Source of the DNA: Crocinitomix sp.
GTDB taxonomy: Bacteria; Bacteroidota; Bacteroidia; Flavobacteriales_D; Crocinitomicaceae
Reading direction: 5' to 3'
Length of the DNA stretch: 12,800 bases
Assembly (NCBI GenBank): GCA_020849935.1
Contig: JADZFJ010000310.1
Coordinates: 1 to 12,800 of the forward strand
The notes beneath the pieces were generated by a model. That model was not told the origin of the DNA, did not search any database, and saw nothing but the letters and a program-made list of their open reading frames with translations. Positions 1-7,060 of this stretch are shown in pieces. A program made the translations under genes and the position numbers. Position 1 is the first letter of the stretch. Each line of letters opens with the position of its first letter.

Positions 1-198
1 ATCAATCAATTCAAACGTGCGCATTTGGTCATTTTTGGAGAAGCTTTTCATAATATCCTCCAAGGCATTGGTAATTTTACCCATTGCGGATACAATTACC
101 ACCAAATTTTCGACCTCAAAGCGTCTAATAATCTCTCCAACGTTTTTTACCGCAGCAGCATCTTTCACAGAAGCCCCGCCGAATTTAAAAATTCTCAT
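1..198 (-). CDS. lysC: Aspartate kinase, N-terminal 66 residues (cut by window edge)
   Basis: Aspartate kinase phosphorylates L-aspartate with ATP, the first step towards lysine, threonine, methionine and diaminopimelate; it acts in the cytosol. Reading the minus strand from the ATG at 198-196 gives a protein that opens with MRIFKFGGASVKDAAAV. It carries the family's N-terminal KFGG(A/T)S nucleotide-binding motif at residues 5-10. Further on is the second conserved stretch VVIVSAMGKITNALE (residues 33-47). The frame stays open to base 1, so the rest of the kinase domain and the ACT regulatory domains lie outside the window. It cannot be decided here whether this is a monofunctional enzyme or the front of a fused aspartokinase-homoserine dehydrogenase. 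An AGGA sits directly before the ATG. The 209-base gap to the upstream LamG gene suggests its own promoter, but I recognise no TAnnTTTG box there. Confidence 0.9.
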   Translation of the reverse strand, partial: MRIFKFGGASVKDAAAVKNVGEIIRRFEVENLVVIVSAMGKITNALEDIMKSFSKNDQMRTFELID

Positions 199-356
199 TC
201 CTATTAATTTTTTACGAAAATAAGCTGTTTCAGCTCAATCTTGAAAAAATTTCATCATAATTCTGTTTTTCTCACATTTATGAGAGGGAATGTTAGAAAA
301 TTTGTCCAAAATAAAAAAATGGTTTCACTTGCTAGTCAACGTGCTAGCGCTATAAA

Positions 357-366
357 TAATCGATTA
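357..366. promoter_or_regulatory. 10-base palindrome TAATCGATTA, first copy
   Basis: TAATCGATTA is a perfect 10-base palindrome lying between the stop of the LamG gene (408) and the start of lysC (198). The same ten bases form the core of the longer palindrome at 1721-1734, ahead of the large secreted protein. Perfect palindromes of this size can bind dimeric regulators, but no regulator is known here. The AT-rich background makes a chance origin possible. The remaining bases of 199-407 hold only short weak hairpins and A/T runs. Confidence 0.3.
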
Positions 367-407
367 GAATTGTCCTTTGATGTATCACCGAAGATAATTT
401 TTTAACC

Positions 408-1484
408 TTAATTGATGATTAATTTTTCGATCACAACCTCACTATTGAAATCTATTTCCACGATATAAAGCCCTTTTGAGAGCTCGTCACACGAAATTCC
501 CATTTGTGAATCGTAAATGGCAGGCACTGGACTCAATACTAATTCACCATTCAGATTATAGATATTTATATTCGATACCTTACTGCCGTTTGGAACTAAA
601 ATAAAAACCTGTGCACCATTGGTCGGATTTGGATACAAGGTAAGCGTCTCTGATAATTGTGTGGTGACTATCCCATTTGTTTCATGACCACCATTTTCAT
701 CTTCGGCGCAGTAATCTTTATCTATCCACATTGGATCTGCTGAATCAATCACATCACTATTTCCTAGAAAACCATCAAAGGTCATACTCTTTTTTTCAAG
801 AACGAGTTGATCAATCCCTTCATTTAATTCCCAATACGCAAGCAAATTAGGTTCTGTACCGGTCAAACTTGCATACATATTATCAAAAATTTCTGACGGA
901 GTGCGCGCGCAGTGCCAAAAACGTACTTGACCGATTACTCCCTGAAATGAATGAAAGAAGCTATCGTCATTATACAAGAAATCGCGGCCAATCTTAAGAT
1001 TATGACCATATAGATTATCGCAATAGTAATAAGGGGAAACGAGTGTTCCAAAACAAATTCCATCTGCATAGAAAGAAATGTCATTACCAGATTTTACAAT
1101 CGCCACGTGATGGCATTCACCATTTAATAAGCTTGTAGCTATTCCTCCATTGTCAGGGATAAAATATTCATCGTTGCCATGTGAAAAACAAAGTAGTCTT
1201 GGGCCCAATCCGTTGTTTTTCAAATAAAAAGTGTTTCCTGCAATGGTTGACCAACGATTCGTGGCGATTGTGGGGTCAACACCTTGTTCCATTTCCCATC
1301 CTTTAATAATCGCTTCGAACGTGAAGTCACCACCAATGCCCTCTAAAACGAAACTATTTGTTTCGACATAATCATTTACGCCGTCAAAATACAGATGTGA
1401 GGCGCTTTGTAACCAAGCTCTACTTGAGAGGCCCAATATCAAACAACTTAAAATAACTTTTACGGAGAAGCAAATATTTTTCAT
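408..1484 (-). CDS. Secreted LamG-like protein with type A T9SS sorting domain
   Basis: This 358-residue protein appears to be exported and handed to the type IX secretion system. A signal peptide is visible at residues 1 to about 27 (basic MKN start, hydrophobic SVKVILSCLILGL). Residues about 29-245 look like a LamG/concanavalin A-like jelly roll. The fold is suggested by its opening ASHLYFDGVNDYVE, by HHVAIVKSGNDISFYADG in the middle, and by IGQVRFWHCARTPSEI followed by LLAYWELNEG near its end. A linker of about 30 residues follows, then a type A sorting domain from about residue 277 with YPNP at 284-287 and a GLYIVEI strand near the end. Such jelly rolls often bind carbohydrate, but no ligand can be assigned. 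The ATG at 1484 is preceded by AGAAAGA. The gene is divergent from the large T9SS protein and 209 bases upstream of lysC. No catalytic domain is visible, so an adhesin or matrix role is inferred. Confidence 0.88.
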   Translation of the reverse strand: MKNICFSVKVILSCLILGLSSRAWLQSASHLYFDGVNDYVETNSFVLEGIGGDFTFEAIIKGWEMEQGVDPTIATNRWSTIAGNTFYLKNNGLGPRLLCFSHGNDEYFIPDNGGIATSLLNGECHHVAIVKSGNDISFYADGICFGTLVSPYYYCDNLYGHNLKIGRDFLYNDDSFFHSFQGVIGQVRFWHCARTPSEIFDNMYASLTGTEPNLLAYWELNEGIDQLVLEKKSMTFDGFLGNSDVIDSADPMWIDKDYCAEDENGGHETNGIVTTQLSETLTLYPNPTNGAQVFILVPNGSKVSNINIYNLNGELVLSPVPAIYDSQMGISCDELSKGLYIVEIDFNSEVVIEKLIIN

Positions 1485-1720
1485 TCTTTCTGATTTTAAG
1501 TTAAAACGAATAAATTGGTTGAAAGGTTGGATAGGTTATTTTTTTTATGGCTAAGGTTTGTTTTTGAATTCGAAAATTTTTTAGCAGTTATTGTACACAT
1601 CGGTTAAAACCTTTTGAATTCACCTGCTTGTCAATGAAGCACATCCACCAGAAAATCTGTCAGAAAAGTCCTGTTTCAAAAAAAATCATTACCTTGTCCT
1701 CACAATCAACTTCTCCTTAA

Positions 1721-1734
1721 TTTAATCGATTAAA
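1721..1734. promoter_or_regulatory. 14-base perfect palindrome upstream of the large T9SS gene
   Basis: TTTAATCGATTAAA is a perfect 14-base palindrome ending 20 bases before the ATG at 1755. It is the most ordered element in the 270-base divergent gap 1485-1754, which otherwise holds AT-rich DNA with poly-A and poly-T runs. No clear TAnnTTTG or TTTG promoter pair was recognised on either strand of that gap. Its position suits an operator, or a small hairpin in the 5' leader of the mRNA. Function is inferred only from position and symmetry. Confidence 0.35.
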
Positions 1735-1754
1735 GAGACGACATAATTTATGCT

Positions 1755-4700
1755 ATGAAAAACAATCTCCTCCAACTAAAAACGCTTTGTTTATTTTTAT
1801 TCTTTTTTGCGCTCCCAAGTTTTGCGCAAGAAGATTGCGACAACGGATTAGATGATGATGCCGATGGTTTGATTGATTGCCTCGATCCTGATTGTATCGA
1901 TGATGAAGATGCTTGTCCCGCCTTTTCTTTTCCAGGAAGTTGTCTCCCAATTGGCTACATTCCAGATATTACAGGAACAGATGATGCCTATAAAGTTGGC
2001 GGTTCGACAGCCGATGTTTCTATTCCGATTCCAGCTTCTACTAATCGTGCTTCATTGATTATTCAAGGGGTGTACCAGCAAGCACCGGTAGATGCACTAA
2101 CAGGGGTAAACGACCTCAATCATGCGCAAGAACGGATTGTTTGGGGTAGGGTTGAATTGGATTTAGACAACAATGAATCTTCGGGATGGGTTGAATATTC
2201 GGTGAATAACCATGAGTCAAAACGGTTTTCATGGGTTGATCAACCAATGGGACCCGCCAATACCAGTACCTATACGCGTGTTGGACACGATTTTACCGAA
2301 TTATTAAATTTTGAATTTGTGTTTAACGAGGTGGGAACAAATCTCGTTATTGGTTGTTCTGAACCTGCTATTGATATTTCTTATTACACTATTTTTTATG
2401 GAAATTTTGATTCACAAAGTTTAACGAGTACACCAGGGGCCGACCCAACACAATATCCAGTTTATTTTGATGCAGGACCAGATCCTGTTAACCTAACTGC
2501 TACCGTCGATATGCTAACAGGTGCCGATGCGCCCGATTTTTTGCAAATTAGAGCGATAGGGATCAATCAAAATCGTAGGGGAAATAGTGGTGTTTTGGTA
2601 GAAGATACCCGTGAAGAAGCCATGTCGATTAAATACATGTTAATTGATTTAGCAACCATGCGTGCTTCGGGAAATATGACGGTGAATAACGGGAATATTC
2701 CAGACATGAATTCATCCTTTACATTTTCGGACTACGATGTAACAAGTGGTTTATCAATTACCGCAGATGCCACGCTTTTAGGCGATAGTGATGGAAATAT
2801 TTTGCCACCAGATCAAATTGCAGTGTGTGATATGACCTTGGAAATTGTGGGTGACCAATTAATCATGACCCGAAGTGATGAACATGGAGCAGATTTTAAC
2901 GAAATTTATTATGTCGAGTTTTTGCGCTTTTCTGACCAACCTTATTCATCGAGTTTTTACATTACCAAAAATGCCTACAGTAGCCCAACGGATATAAGTT
3001 TTGACTATGGTCTTTCTAACGATGGAATTAGTGTAGGTGGTTTTGTCGATTTTGAAATTCCACCTGGCTCAAAAAGAGGTTATTTAGAAATTCGAGCAAA
3101 TGGATTATTTAGCCCATTTTCGTTGGCTTCGTTTGTCGGACCTGCTCCTACAAATACCACTCGTACCAACGGAAATCAAATGTATGCTTTTACCGAAGTG
3201 AATTTTGATTTGGAAGAAACCACAGGTTATTTCGTGACGATTACCACAGCAACTGAACAACAATTGTATGCTTGGCAAGAAATTCCAATTAATCCGTTAA
3301 TTGACATTACGGATCTCGATATTTATGGGCAATTACCCAACAATGACGAGCGGTTAAATTTTGAAATTATTGATCCGAATATTTTTAGAGTACACCTTGA
3401 AAATGACAAAATTGCCTACGAACGGATTTTAAACATGACCTTTTTAGGATCAAAAGTAAACTTGGTTTACAGTACCTTCACACAAAATGATGCCTTAACA
3501 ACTGGTTGTGACAGTGTCCACATGGAAATGGAAATCTGTAATTCGGGTGGTGCAGATTTAACGGTTCCTGTCCCTGTTTCGTTTTATACGGCTGATCCTA
3601 CGGTCGATCCAACGGCAATTTATTTACATACCACAGTTTACGATTTAGATATCGATCAAGGACAATGTGCAACCTTCAATTTTGCCATCGACATTAGTGC
3701 CTTAGGTGGCGCGCTTACTGGTGATGTTACGATTGTATTGAACGATGATGGAAGTTTCGCGGGTGCACCTGGAACAGTGATTCCTGCGATTTTTGATGCC
3801 GAAGATTTGGCAGATCAAGACAGTGACGTTTTAGAATGTGAATATATTTATAACATCATTACCTCGGATTATGTAATCACCTTGCCTCCACCACCAACCA
3901 TTGAGTTTAACGAAGATTTATTTATCATTTGTCCGGAAAATGAGGCGGTGATTGTTGGAACAGTTGATGGCACATTTGGAGATGTGACGTACGAATGGTC
4001 ACCTGGCGGAGAAACAACACCAACGATAACAGTATCTCCTGACGTAACTACTTGGTATTATTTAACCATTACAGATGAATGTTATACCATAACAGATTCG
4101 ACTAAAGTAGAAATTGGGTCGGTTGATGTTTCCGAAATTGATGTAATTGAAGCAGAAGTTTGCCCAGGCGTACCAGGTCTTTTAGGTTCGATTACCATTC
4201 TTCCAGACGATCCATCTTGGATTTATACACTTTCTGGTGATGGGGATGTTTTTGGACCATCTGGGGTCAATACCTTTACTGATTTAACAGGTGGTATTTA
4301 TTATTTATTGAATATCGTGGATGACGAAGGTTGTTTCTTGGATACGGCAATTTATGTTGGCTTGGGAGATAATGAAGTAACAGCTGATTTTGTTATAGAT
4401 AGTTTAAGAGATGTTTCCTGTTTTGGTGCAAACGACGGGGGTGCCTACATAAGTAACTTCGACGGCGGAATTCTACCTCCGTTTACTGCTATTTGGTCAA
4501 CTATTGCAGGGCCTTTTGCTACTGTTCCTGGATTGCCAATTGGTGGATTTGATGACATTGATAACCTATTTGGTGGCACTTGGACGGTGACAGTGAAGGA
4601 TGAAGAAGGTTGTGCATGGTCGCATCTTTTTACGATATATGAACCTGATCTTTTAACCATAGACATTATCTTTAATAATCCGACCTGTTATCTCTTTACG

Positions 4701-5996
4701 GATGGATCGGTTACCGTAAATGCCACAGGTGGAAACCCGGGCAGAATTTATGAAATCAGGGATGCCGATGGGAACCTCTTAAATACAGATAATTCAAACA
4801 CAGCCAACACCCTTGGTGCAGGCACATACACGGTCACCGTTACGGATGAAAATGGATGTACGGCCTCTGGTTCAGTTACCCTTGTTCAACCGGACCAATT
4901 GGATATCGATTTAATTATCAATAATCCGCTTTGTTATGGATTCTCGACAGGACTTGTAATTGTGGATAGTGTTTATAATACAACGGGAGATTATGACCAA
5001 GTTGGCTATTATTGGGCGCCAAATCCAGGGGGTGTTAACGGAATCGGTGCTGATTCGCTTCAAAATATCCCTGCTGGGAATTACATTGTTACTATTAATG
5101 ATGATAATGGTTGTTCTAATACATTTGATTTTACGGTAACACAACCGGATTCGTTGTATTGGACCGAACTTGGATCGCATCCTGCTTATTGTAGATTATT
5201 TGATTATCAATCTGGTAATGGGGTAGTTTTTGGCGCAGTGGCTGGTGGTGTACCTGATTATACCTATCAATGGGAAAATTTAACAGATGATAGTTTTTCT
5301 CCTAACTCAACATGGGGTGGTTTAAATCCTGGGGAATATCGATTAACCGCGGTGGACGCAAACGGTTGTATTTTAACAGAAGTGATTACCTTAGATTCGT
5401 TAAATCCAATCGCTGATTTCACGATGACTTCTCCTCAATTCACCGCTGATTATGAAGGTACAGCTCCTGTGGATGTTCATTTTGAAAACACTTCTTTGAA
5501 TTTTGCAAATCCGTATGATCCATTTGCAGATACTACTTTCTTCTGGAATTTCAATTATGATAATACGGATTGGATTATCTCGAATTCTTACTTCGAAACG
5601 TTTGACACAACTTACGGCTTAGGCGATGAATATCAAGTTTGTTTGGTGGCTATTAATAAAAATGGATGTACAGATACAACCTGCAAAACCTTAATTATTT
5701 ATGATCCTTTAGTGTTTGTGACCATTAATATTTTCTCGCCAGATGGAGATGGAATTAACGATATTTTTTCGTGGAATTTTAAATCAGATGCCGTTTCTGA
5801 ATTCAGCTGTTCAATTGTCAACCGTTGGGGTGTGGTAGTGCATGAAATGGACAATATCACCGATGGTTGGGATGGAAATAATCAAAATGGAGCGCCTTGC
5901 CAAGATGGTGTTTATTTTTATACCTACACTGGAAAGGCTGACAATAAAACACCTTTCGAAGGACAAGGAACAATTCAGCTGGTGCGGAAAAAATAA
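1755..5996 (+). CDS. Giant secreted SprB-repeat protein with gliding-motility (type B T9SS) C-terminal domain
   Basis: This 1413-residue protein is a probable cell-surface or released adhesin exported by Sec and then the T9SS. Residues 1-24 are a signal peptide with likely cleavage at SFA/Q. Residues 26-55 form an acidic Cys- and Asp-rich segment (EDCDNGLDDDADGLIDC) like the calcium-binding motifs common at the front of Bacteroidota surface proteins. About 88-220 and 433-570 look like two diverged copies of one beta-rich module of unknown function. About 590-710 is CARDB-like, and 725-795 is Ig- or PKD-like. Five Cys-bounded SprB-like repeats follow (first Cys at 803, 889, 978, 1060, 1146), most closing in an (E/N)GC motif. 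After a PKD-like segment comes the type B sorting domain, with NIFSPDGDGIND at 1325-1336, NRWG at 1356-1359 and a final GTIQLVRKK. The upstream ATG at 1750 hits a stop at once, so 1755 is the start. The stop overlaps the next gene. No enzyme domain was recognised. Confidence 0.92.
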   Translation: MKNNLLQLKTLCLFLFFFALPSFAQEDCDNGLDDDADGLIDCLDPDCIDDEDACPAFSFPGSCLPIGYIPDITGTDDAYKVGGSTADVSIPIPASTNRASLIIQGVYQQAPVDALTGVNDLNHAQERIVWGRVELDLDNNESSGWVEYSVNNHESKRFSWVDQPMGPANTSTYTRVGHDFTELLNFEFVFNEVGTNLVIGCSEPAIDISYYTIFYGNFDSQSLTSTPGADPTQYPVYFDAGPDPVNLTATVDMLTGADAPDFLQIRAIGINQNRRGNSGVLVEDTREEAMSIKYMLIDLATMRASGNMTVNNGNIPDMNSSFTFSDYDVTSGLSITADATLLGDSDGNILPPDQIAVCDMTLEIVGDQLIMTRSDEHGADFNEIYYVEFLRFSDQPYSSSFYITKNAYSSPTDISFDYGLSNDGISVGGFVDFEIPPGSKRGYLEIRANGLFSPFSLASFVGPAPTNTTRTNGNQMYAFTEVNFDLEETTGYFVTITTATEQQLYAWQEIPINPLIDITDLDIYGQLPNNDERLNFEIIDPNIFRVHLENDKIAYERILNMTFLGSKVNLVYSTFTQNDALTTGCDSVHMEMEICNSGGADLTVPVPVSFYTADPTVDPTAIYLHTTVYDLDIDQGQCATFNFAIDISALGGALTGDVTIVLNDDGSFAGAPGTVIPAIFDAEDLADQDSDVLECEYIYNIITSDYVITLPPPPTIEFNEDLFIICPENEAVIVGTVDGTFGDVTYEWSPGGETTPTITVSPDVTTWYYLTITDECYTITDSTKVEIGSVDVSEIDVIEAEVCPGVPGLLGSITILPDDPSWIYTLSGDGDVFGPSGVNTFTDLTGGIYYLLNIVDDEGCFLDTAIYVGLGDNEVTADFVIDSLRDVSCFGANDGGAYISNFDGGILPPFTAIWSTIAGPFATVPGLPIGGFDDIDNLFGGTWTVTVKDEEGCAWSHLFTIYEPDLLTIDIIFNNPTCYLFTDGSVTVNATGGNPGRIYEIRDADGNLLNTDNSNTANTLGAGTYTVTVTDENGCTASGSVTLVQPDQLDIDLIINNPLCYGFSTGLVIVDSVYNTTGDYDQVGYYWAPNPGGVNGIGADSLQNIPAGNYIVTINDDNGCSNTFDFTVTQPDSLYWTELGSHPAYCRLFDYQSGNGVVFGAVAGGVPDYTYQWENLTDDSFSPNSTWGGLNPGEYRLTAVDANGCILTEVITLDSLNPIADFTMTSPQFTADYEGTAPVDVHFENTSLNFANPYDPFADTTFFWNFNYDNTDWIISNSYFETFDTTYGLGDEYQVCLVAINKNGCTDTTCKTLIIYDPLVFVTINIFSPDGDGINDIFSWNFKSDAVSEFSCSIVNRWGVVVHEMDNITDGWDGNNQNGAPCQDGVYFYTYTGKADNKTPFEGQGTIQLVRKK
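4161..5390 (+). repeat. Five tandem SprB-like protein repeats
   Basis: Within the large T9SS protein, residues about 803-1212 hold five repeats of 82-89 residues. Copies 2 to 5 open with a Cys followed by a short G/D-rich turn (SCFGANDGG, TCYLFTDGS, LCYGFSTGL, YCRLFDYQSGN); the first opens with EVCPGVPG. The repeats close with G(T/N/I/E)Y or similar, then a V(T/N/K)D-type strand and a second Cys (DEEGC, DENGC, DDNGC, DANGC). This is the pattern of the SprB repeat family found in gliding adhesins and other T9SS cargo. The copies have diverged well beyond nucleotide identity, so recombination between them is unlikely. Confidence 0.75.
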
Positions 5997-6331
5997 TGGA
6001 TTTAATCACCACCGAAAACGAACTGAAAAAAGCGTTTGACACAGTTAATTTTGTGGAGCAAACCTGCGCTCAAATTAATAAAGATTTAAATGGACTTTCA
6101 GAAAGGATCGTTTCAACAAGACAATTAAATGATCCTTTAGCTGACTTTATCGAACAATTGATTCCGATTATTTCAGAAATGAAAGATTTACAACAGTTTA
6201 TTTATAAAGTTGATCTGCCAGAAAAGATCTACATCAATGCTGTTTCGCAATTAAATTGGCACGAACTATCTTACCAAATCATTCGCAGAGAGGCACAAAA
6301 AGTTTTTTTGAGAGATCGATTTCGGTCTTAA
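5996..6331 (+). CDS. Small unknown protein translationally coupled to the large T9SS gene
   Basis: I do not recognise this 111-residue protein. Its ATG shares one base with the stop of the preceding gene (TAATG at 5994-5998), the arrangement that lets a terminating ribosome restart. It is therefore almost certainly co-transcribed with the large secreted protein. It has no signal peptide and no membrane segment, so it should stay in the cytosol. Composition suggests a mostly helical fold rich in Leu, Ile, Glu and Gln, with one Cys near residue 24 and a basic tail (RREAQKVFLRDRFRS). The central stretch resembles a helical hairpin. A cytosolic partner or chaperone for the adhesin would fit the coupling, but nothing in the sequence proves it. 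Its base composition matches its neighbours, unlike the next gene. Confidence 0.75.
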   Translation: MDLITTENELKKAFDTVNFVEQTCAQINKDLNGLSERIVSTRQLNDPLADFIEQLIPIISEMKDLQQFIYKVDLPEKIYINAVSQLNWHELSYQIIRREAQKVFLRDRFRS

Positions 6332-6360
6332 ATGCTAGTTATGCACAATTTTAAAAAACA

Positions 6361-6816
6361 ATGGCATCAGCATTTTGGACACTAGAAGACGGACGAGCAT
6401 TAGCCAGACGATGGTCAGGAATGGCTTATTTATTAGAGTTAATCACTAACGAGCTAAAAGAAATAAAAGGAGCAGAAGAGTTCTATGATTTCATAGAAAA
6501 GTTCGTCTTTCGTGAAGAGAACGGAGACGAGTATAATGGATATGGCGGATTTATTAGAAAAGATGAGAGCATCATGTTCAACTTTGACTTAAGAACATTT
6601 TCACCTGAAAACCGTGACTTTTTTTGGAAAGCGACACAAAGTGCATTAAACAGAATAAAAATTCAGAATGACAAACAAAATGAAGGCATGGAGTATCTAT
6701 TAACTACATTATTGGATATGCACAAGAGAATAAAGAAAGGAGAAGACCCAATGCTTTTTAATGACATAGGAATAATTCATCCAGAAACAGATGAGAAAAT
6801 TGGACCTGGATGGTAG
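6361..6816 (+). CDS. Orphan hypothetical protein, probably acquired by transfer
   Basis: I cannot assign this 151-residue protein to a family. There is no signal peptide or membrane helix, so it is probably cytosolic. It opens with FWTLEDGRALARRWSGMAYL, has a Gly-rich turn at GDEYNGYGGFIR near residues 55-66, aromatic-rich strands (IMFNFDLRTF, RDFFWKATQ), and an acidic, Met-rich C-terminal half ending in EKIGPGW. Size and composition would suit a small immunity or accessory protein, but that is a guess. Codon use differs from the neighbours: six of twelve Ile codons are ATA, five of nine Arg codons are AGA, and GAG is almost as common as GAA, whereas sucA rarely uses ATA or GAG. The leader TAAAAAACAATG matches the one ahead of sucB, so translation here is plausible. 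The stop is TAG. No promoter of its own is evident, so transcription may read through from the T9SS operon. Confidence 0.7.
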   Translation: MASAFWTLEDGRALARRWSGMAYLLELITNELKEIKGAEEFYDFIEKFVFREENGDEYNGYGGFIRKDESIMFNFDLRTFSPENRDFFWKATQSALNRIKIQNDKQNEGMEYLLTTLLDMHKRIKKGEDPMLFNDIGIIHPETDEKIGPGW

Positions 6817-6839
6817 AAAGAACTGAGCGCATAGCAGCA

Positions 6840-6939
6840 TGGCAAAATGGCGGGTTCAGTGCTAAATTCAACATTAGTTCTTCGATTGAACCTTAGTGCA
6901 AAACTGGACATTTGTGCTTCAAAATCCGCTTCTTGGCCA
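6840..6939. repeat. Nested imperfect dyad (two hairpins within outer arms)
   Basis: The outer arms TGGCAAAATGGCGG (6840-6853) and CCGCTTCTTGGCCA (6926-6939) pair at ten of fourteen positions. Inside them, GGTTCA at 6853-6858 pairs perfectly with TGAACC at 6887-6892. Next, AGTGCAAA at 6895-6902 pairs with TTTGTGCT at 6911-6918 if two G-T wobbles are allowed. Single-stranded DNA or RNA from this stretch could therefore fold into a closed stem with two internal hairpins. No T-run follows, so it is not a standard terminator. It fills most of the gap between the orphan gene and the sucA promoter. The form suits an attC-like, REP-like or other dispersed structured repeat, but copy number cannot be judged from one window. 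Confidence 0.5.
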
Positions 6940-7003
6940 AGCAGTAAAACGGTAGGAAGAATGTAATTTCCGCACATTTTTGAATTATTGTCCCCTTAAA
7001 AAT

Positions 7004-7013
7004 AACACGTGTT
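7004..7013. promoter_or_regulatory. Palindrome AACACGTGTT upstream of the sucA promoter box
   Basis: AACACGTGTT is a perfect 10-base palindrome with a CACGTG core. It ends 11 bases before the TAnnTTTG box at 7025-7032, where the -33 element of a Bacteroidota promoter would lie, and no TTTG/TTG is found at the usual spacing. It could be a regulator site controlling the 2-oxoglutarate dehydrogenase operon. This rests on position and symmetry only. Confidence 0.35.
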
Positions 7014-7024
7014 TATATAATTTT

Positions 7025-7032
7025 TAACTTTG
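7025..7032 (+). promoter_or_regulatory. Bacteroidota-type -7 box (TAACTTTG) for the sucAB operon
   Basis: TAACTTTG matches the TAnnTTTG -7 consensus used by the primary sigma factor of Bacteroidota. It lies 28 bases before the sucA ATG, giving a short leader of about 20 bases. No good -33 TTTG is seen 17-23 bases upstream; the palindrome at 7004-7013 occupies that area instead. GAGGT at 7041-7045 lies about 15 bases before the ATG, rather far for a standard ribosome site. Confidence 0.55.
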
Positions 7033-7060
7033 CACAATTAGAGGTAATTGAACAAAAATA

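Larger units (their letters stand above)
6334..6939 (+). mobile_element. Candidate gene cassette: orphan gene inside imperfect inverted repeats with a downstream dyad
   Basis: The segment GCTAGTTATGCAC at 6334-6346 recurs inverted as GCGCATAGCAGC at 6827-6838, with ten matches over thirteen aligned positions counting one gap. These arms bracket the orphan gene at 6361-6816 tightly: 14 bases before the start and 10 after the stop. A nested dyad follows directly at 6840-6939. GTTATGC at 6338-6344 differs at one position from the GTTRRRY core of integron attC sites, and GCATAGC at 6829-6835 is close to its inverted partner. A second GTTRRRY-like core expected at the right end was not found, and no integrase or transposase is in the window. 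Recent capture is inferred from layout and codon use only. Confidence 0.35.

Noticed and set aside
223..235. AGCTG/CAGCT hairpin just upstream of lysC as a leader attenuator
   Set aside because: A 5-bp stem with a three-base loop and no leader peptide or T-run does not support attenuation.
331..348. Possible terminator hairpin GCTAG/CTAGC after the LamG gene (minus strand)
   Set aside because: The stem has only five pairs with an eight-base loop, and the T-run on the minus strand begins 11 bases later. This is too weak to call.
1558..1600. TTTG-like elements and TTATTG in the divergent gap as a promoter
   Set aside because: No TAnnTTTG box lies at the right distance, and AT-rich DNA gives many partial matches.
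6777..6977. Open minus-strand frame of 66 codons across the orphan gene's 3' end and the dyad
   Set aside because: It overlaps the end of the orphan gene and runs through the structured repeat. It has no recognisable domain or leader and is best explained as a by-product of the repeat.
6342..7039. Direct repeat TGCACAATT at 6342-6350 and 7031-7039 as a target-site duplication
   Set aside because: Nine AT-rich bases about 690 apart can recur by chance. The right copy overlaps the sucA -7 box region and does not adjoin the dyad.
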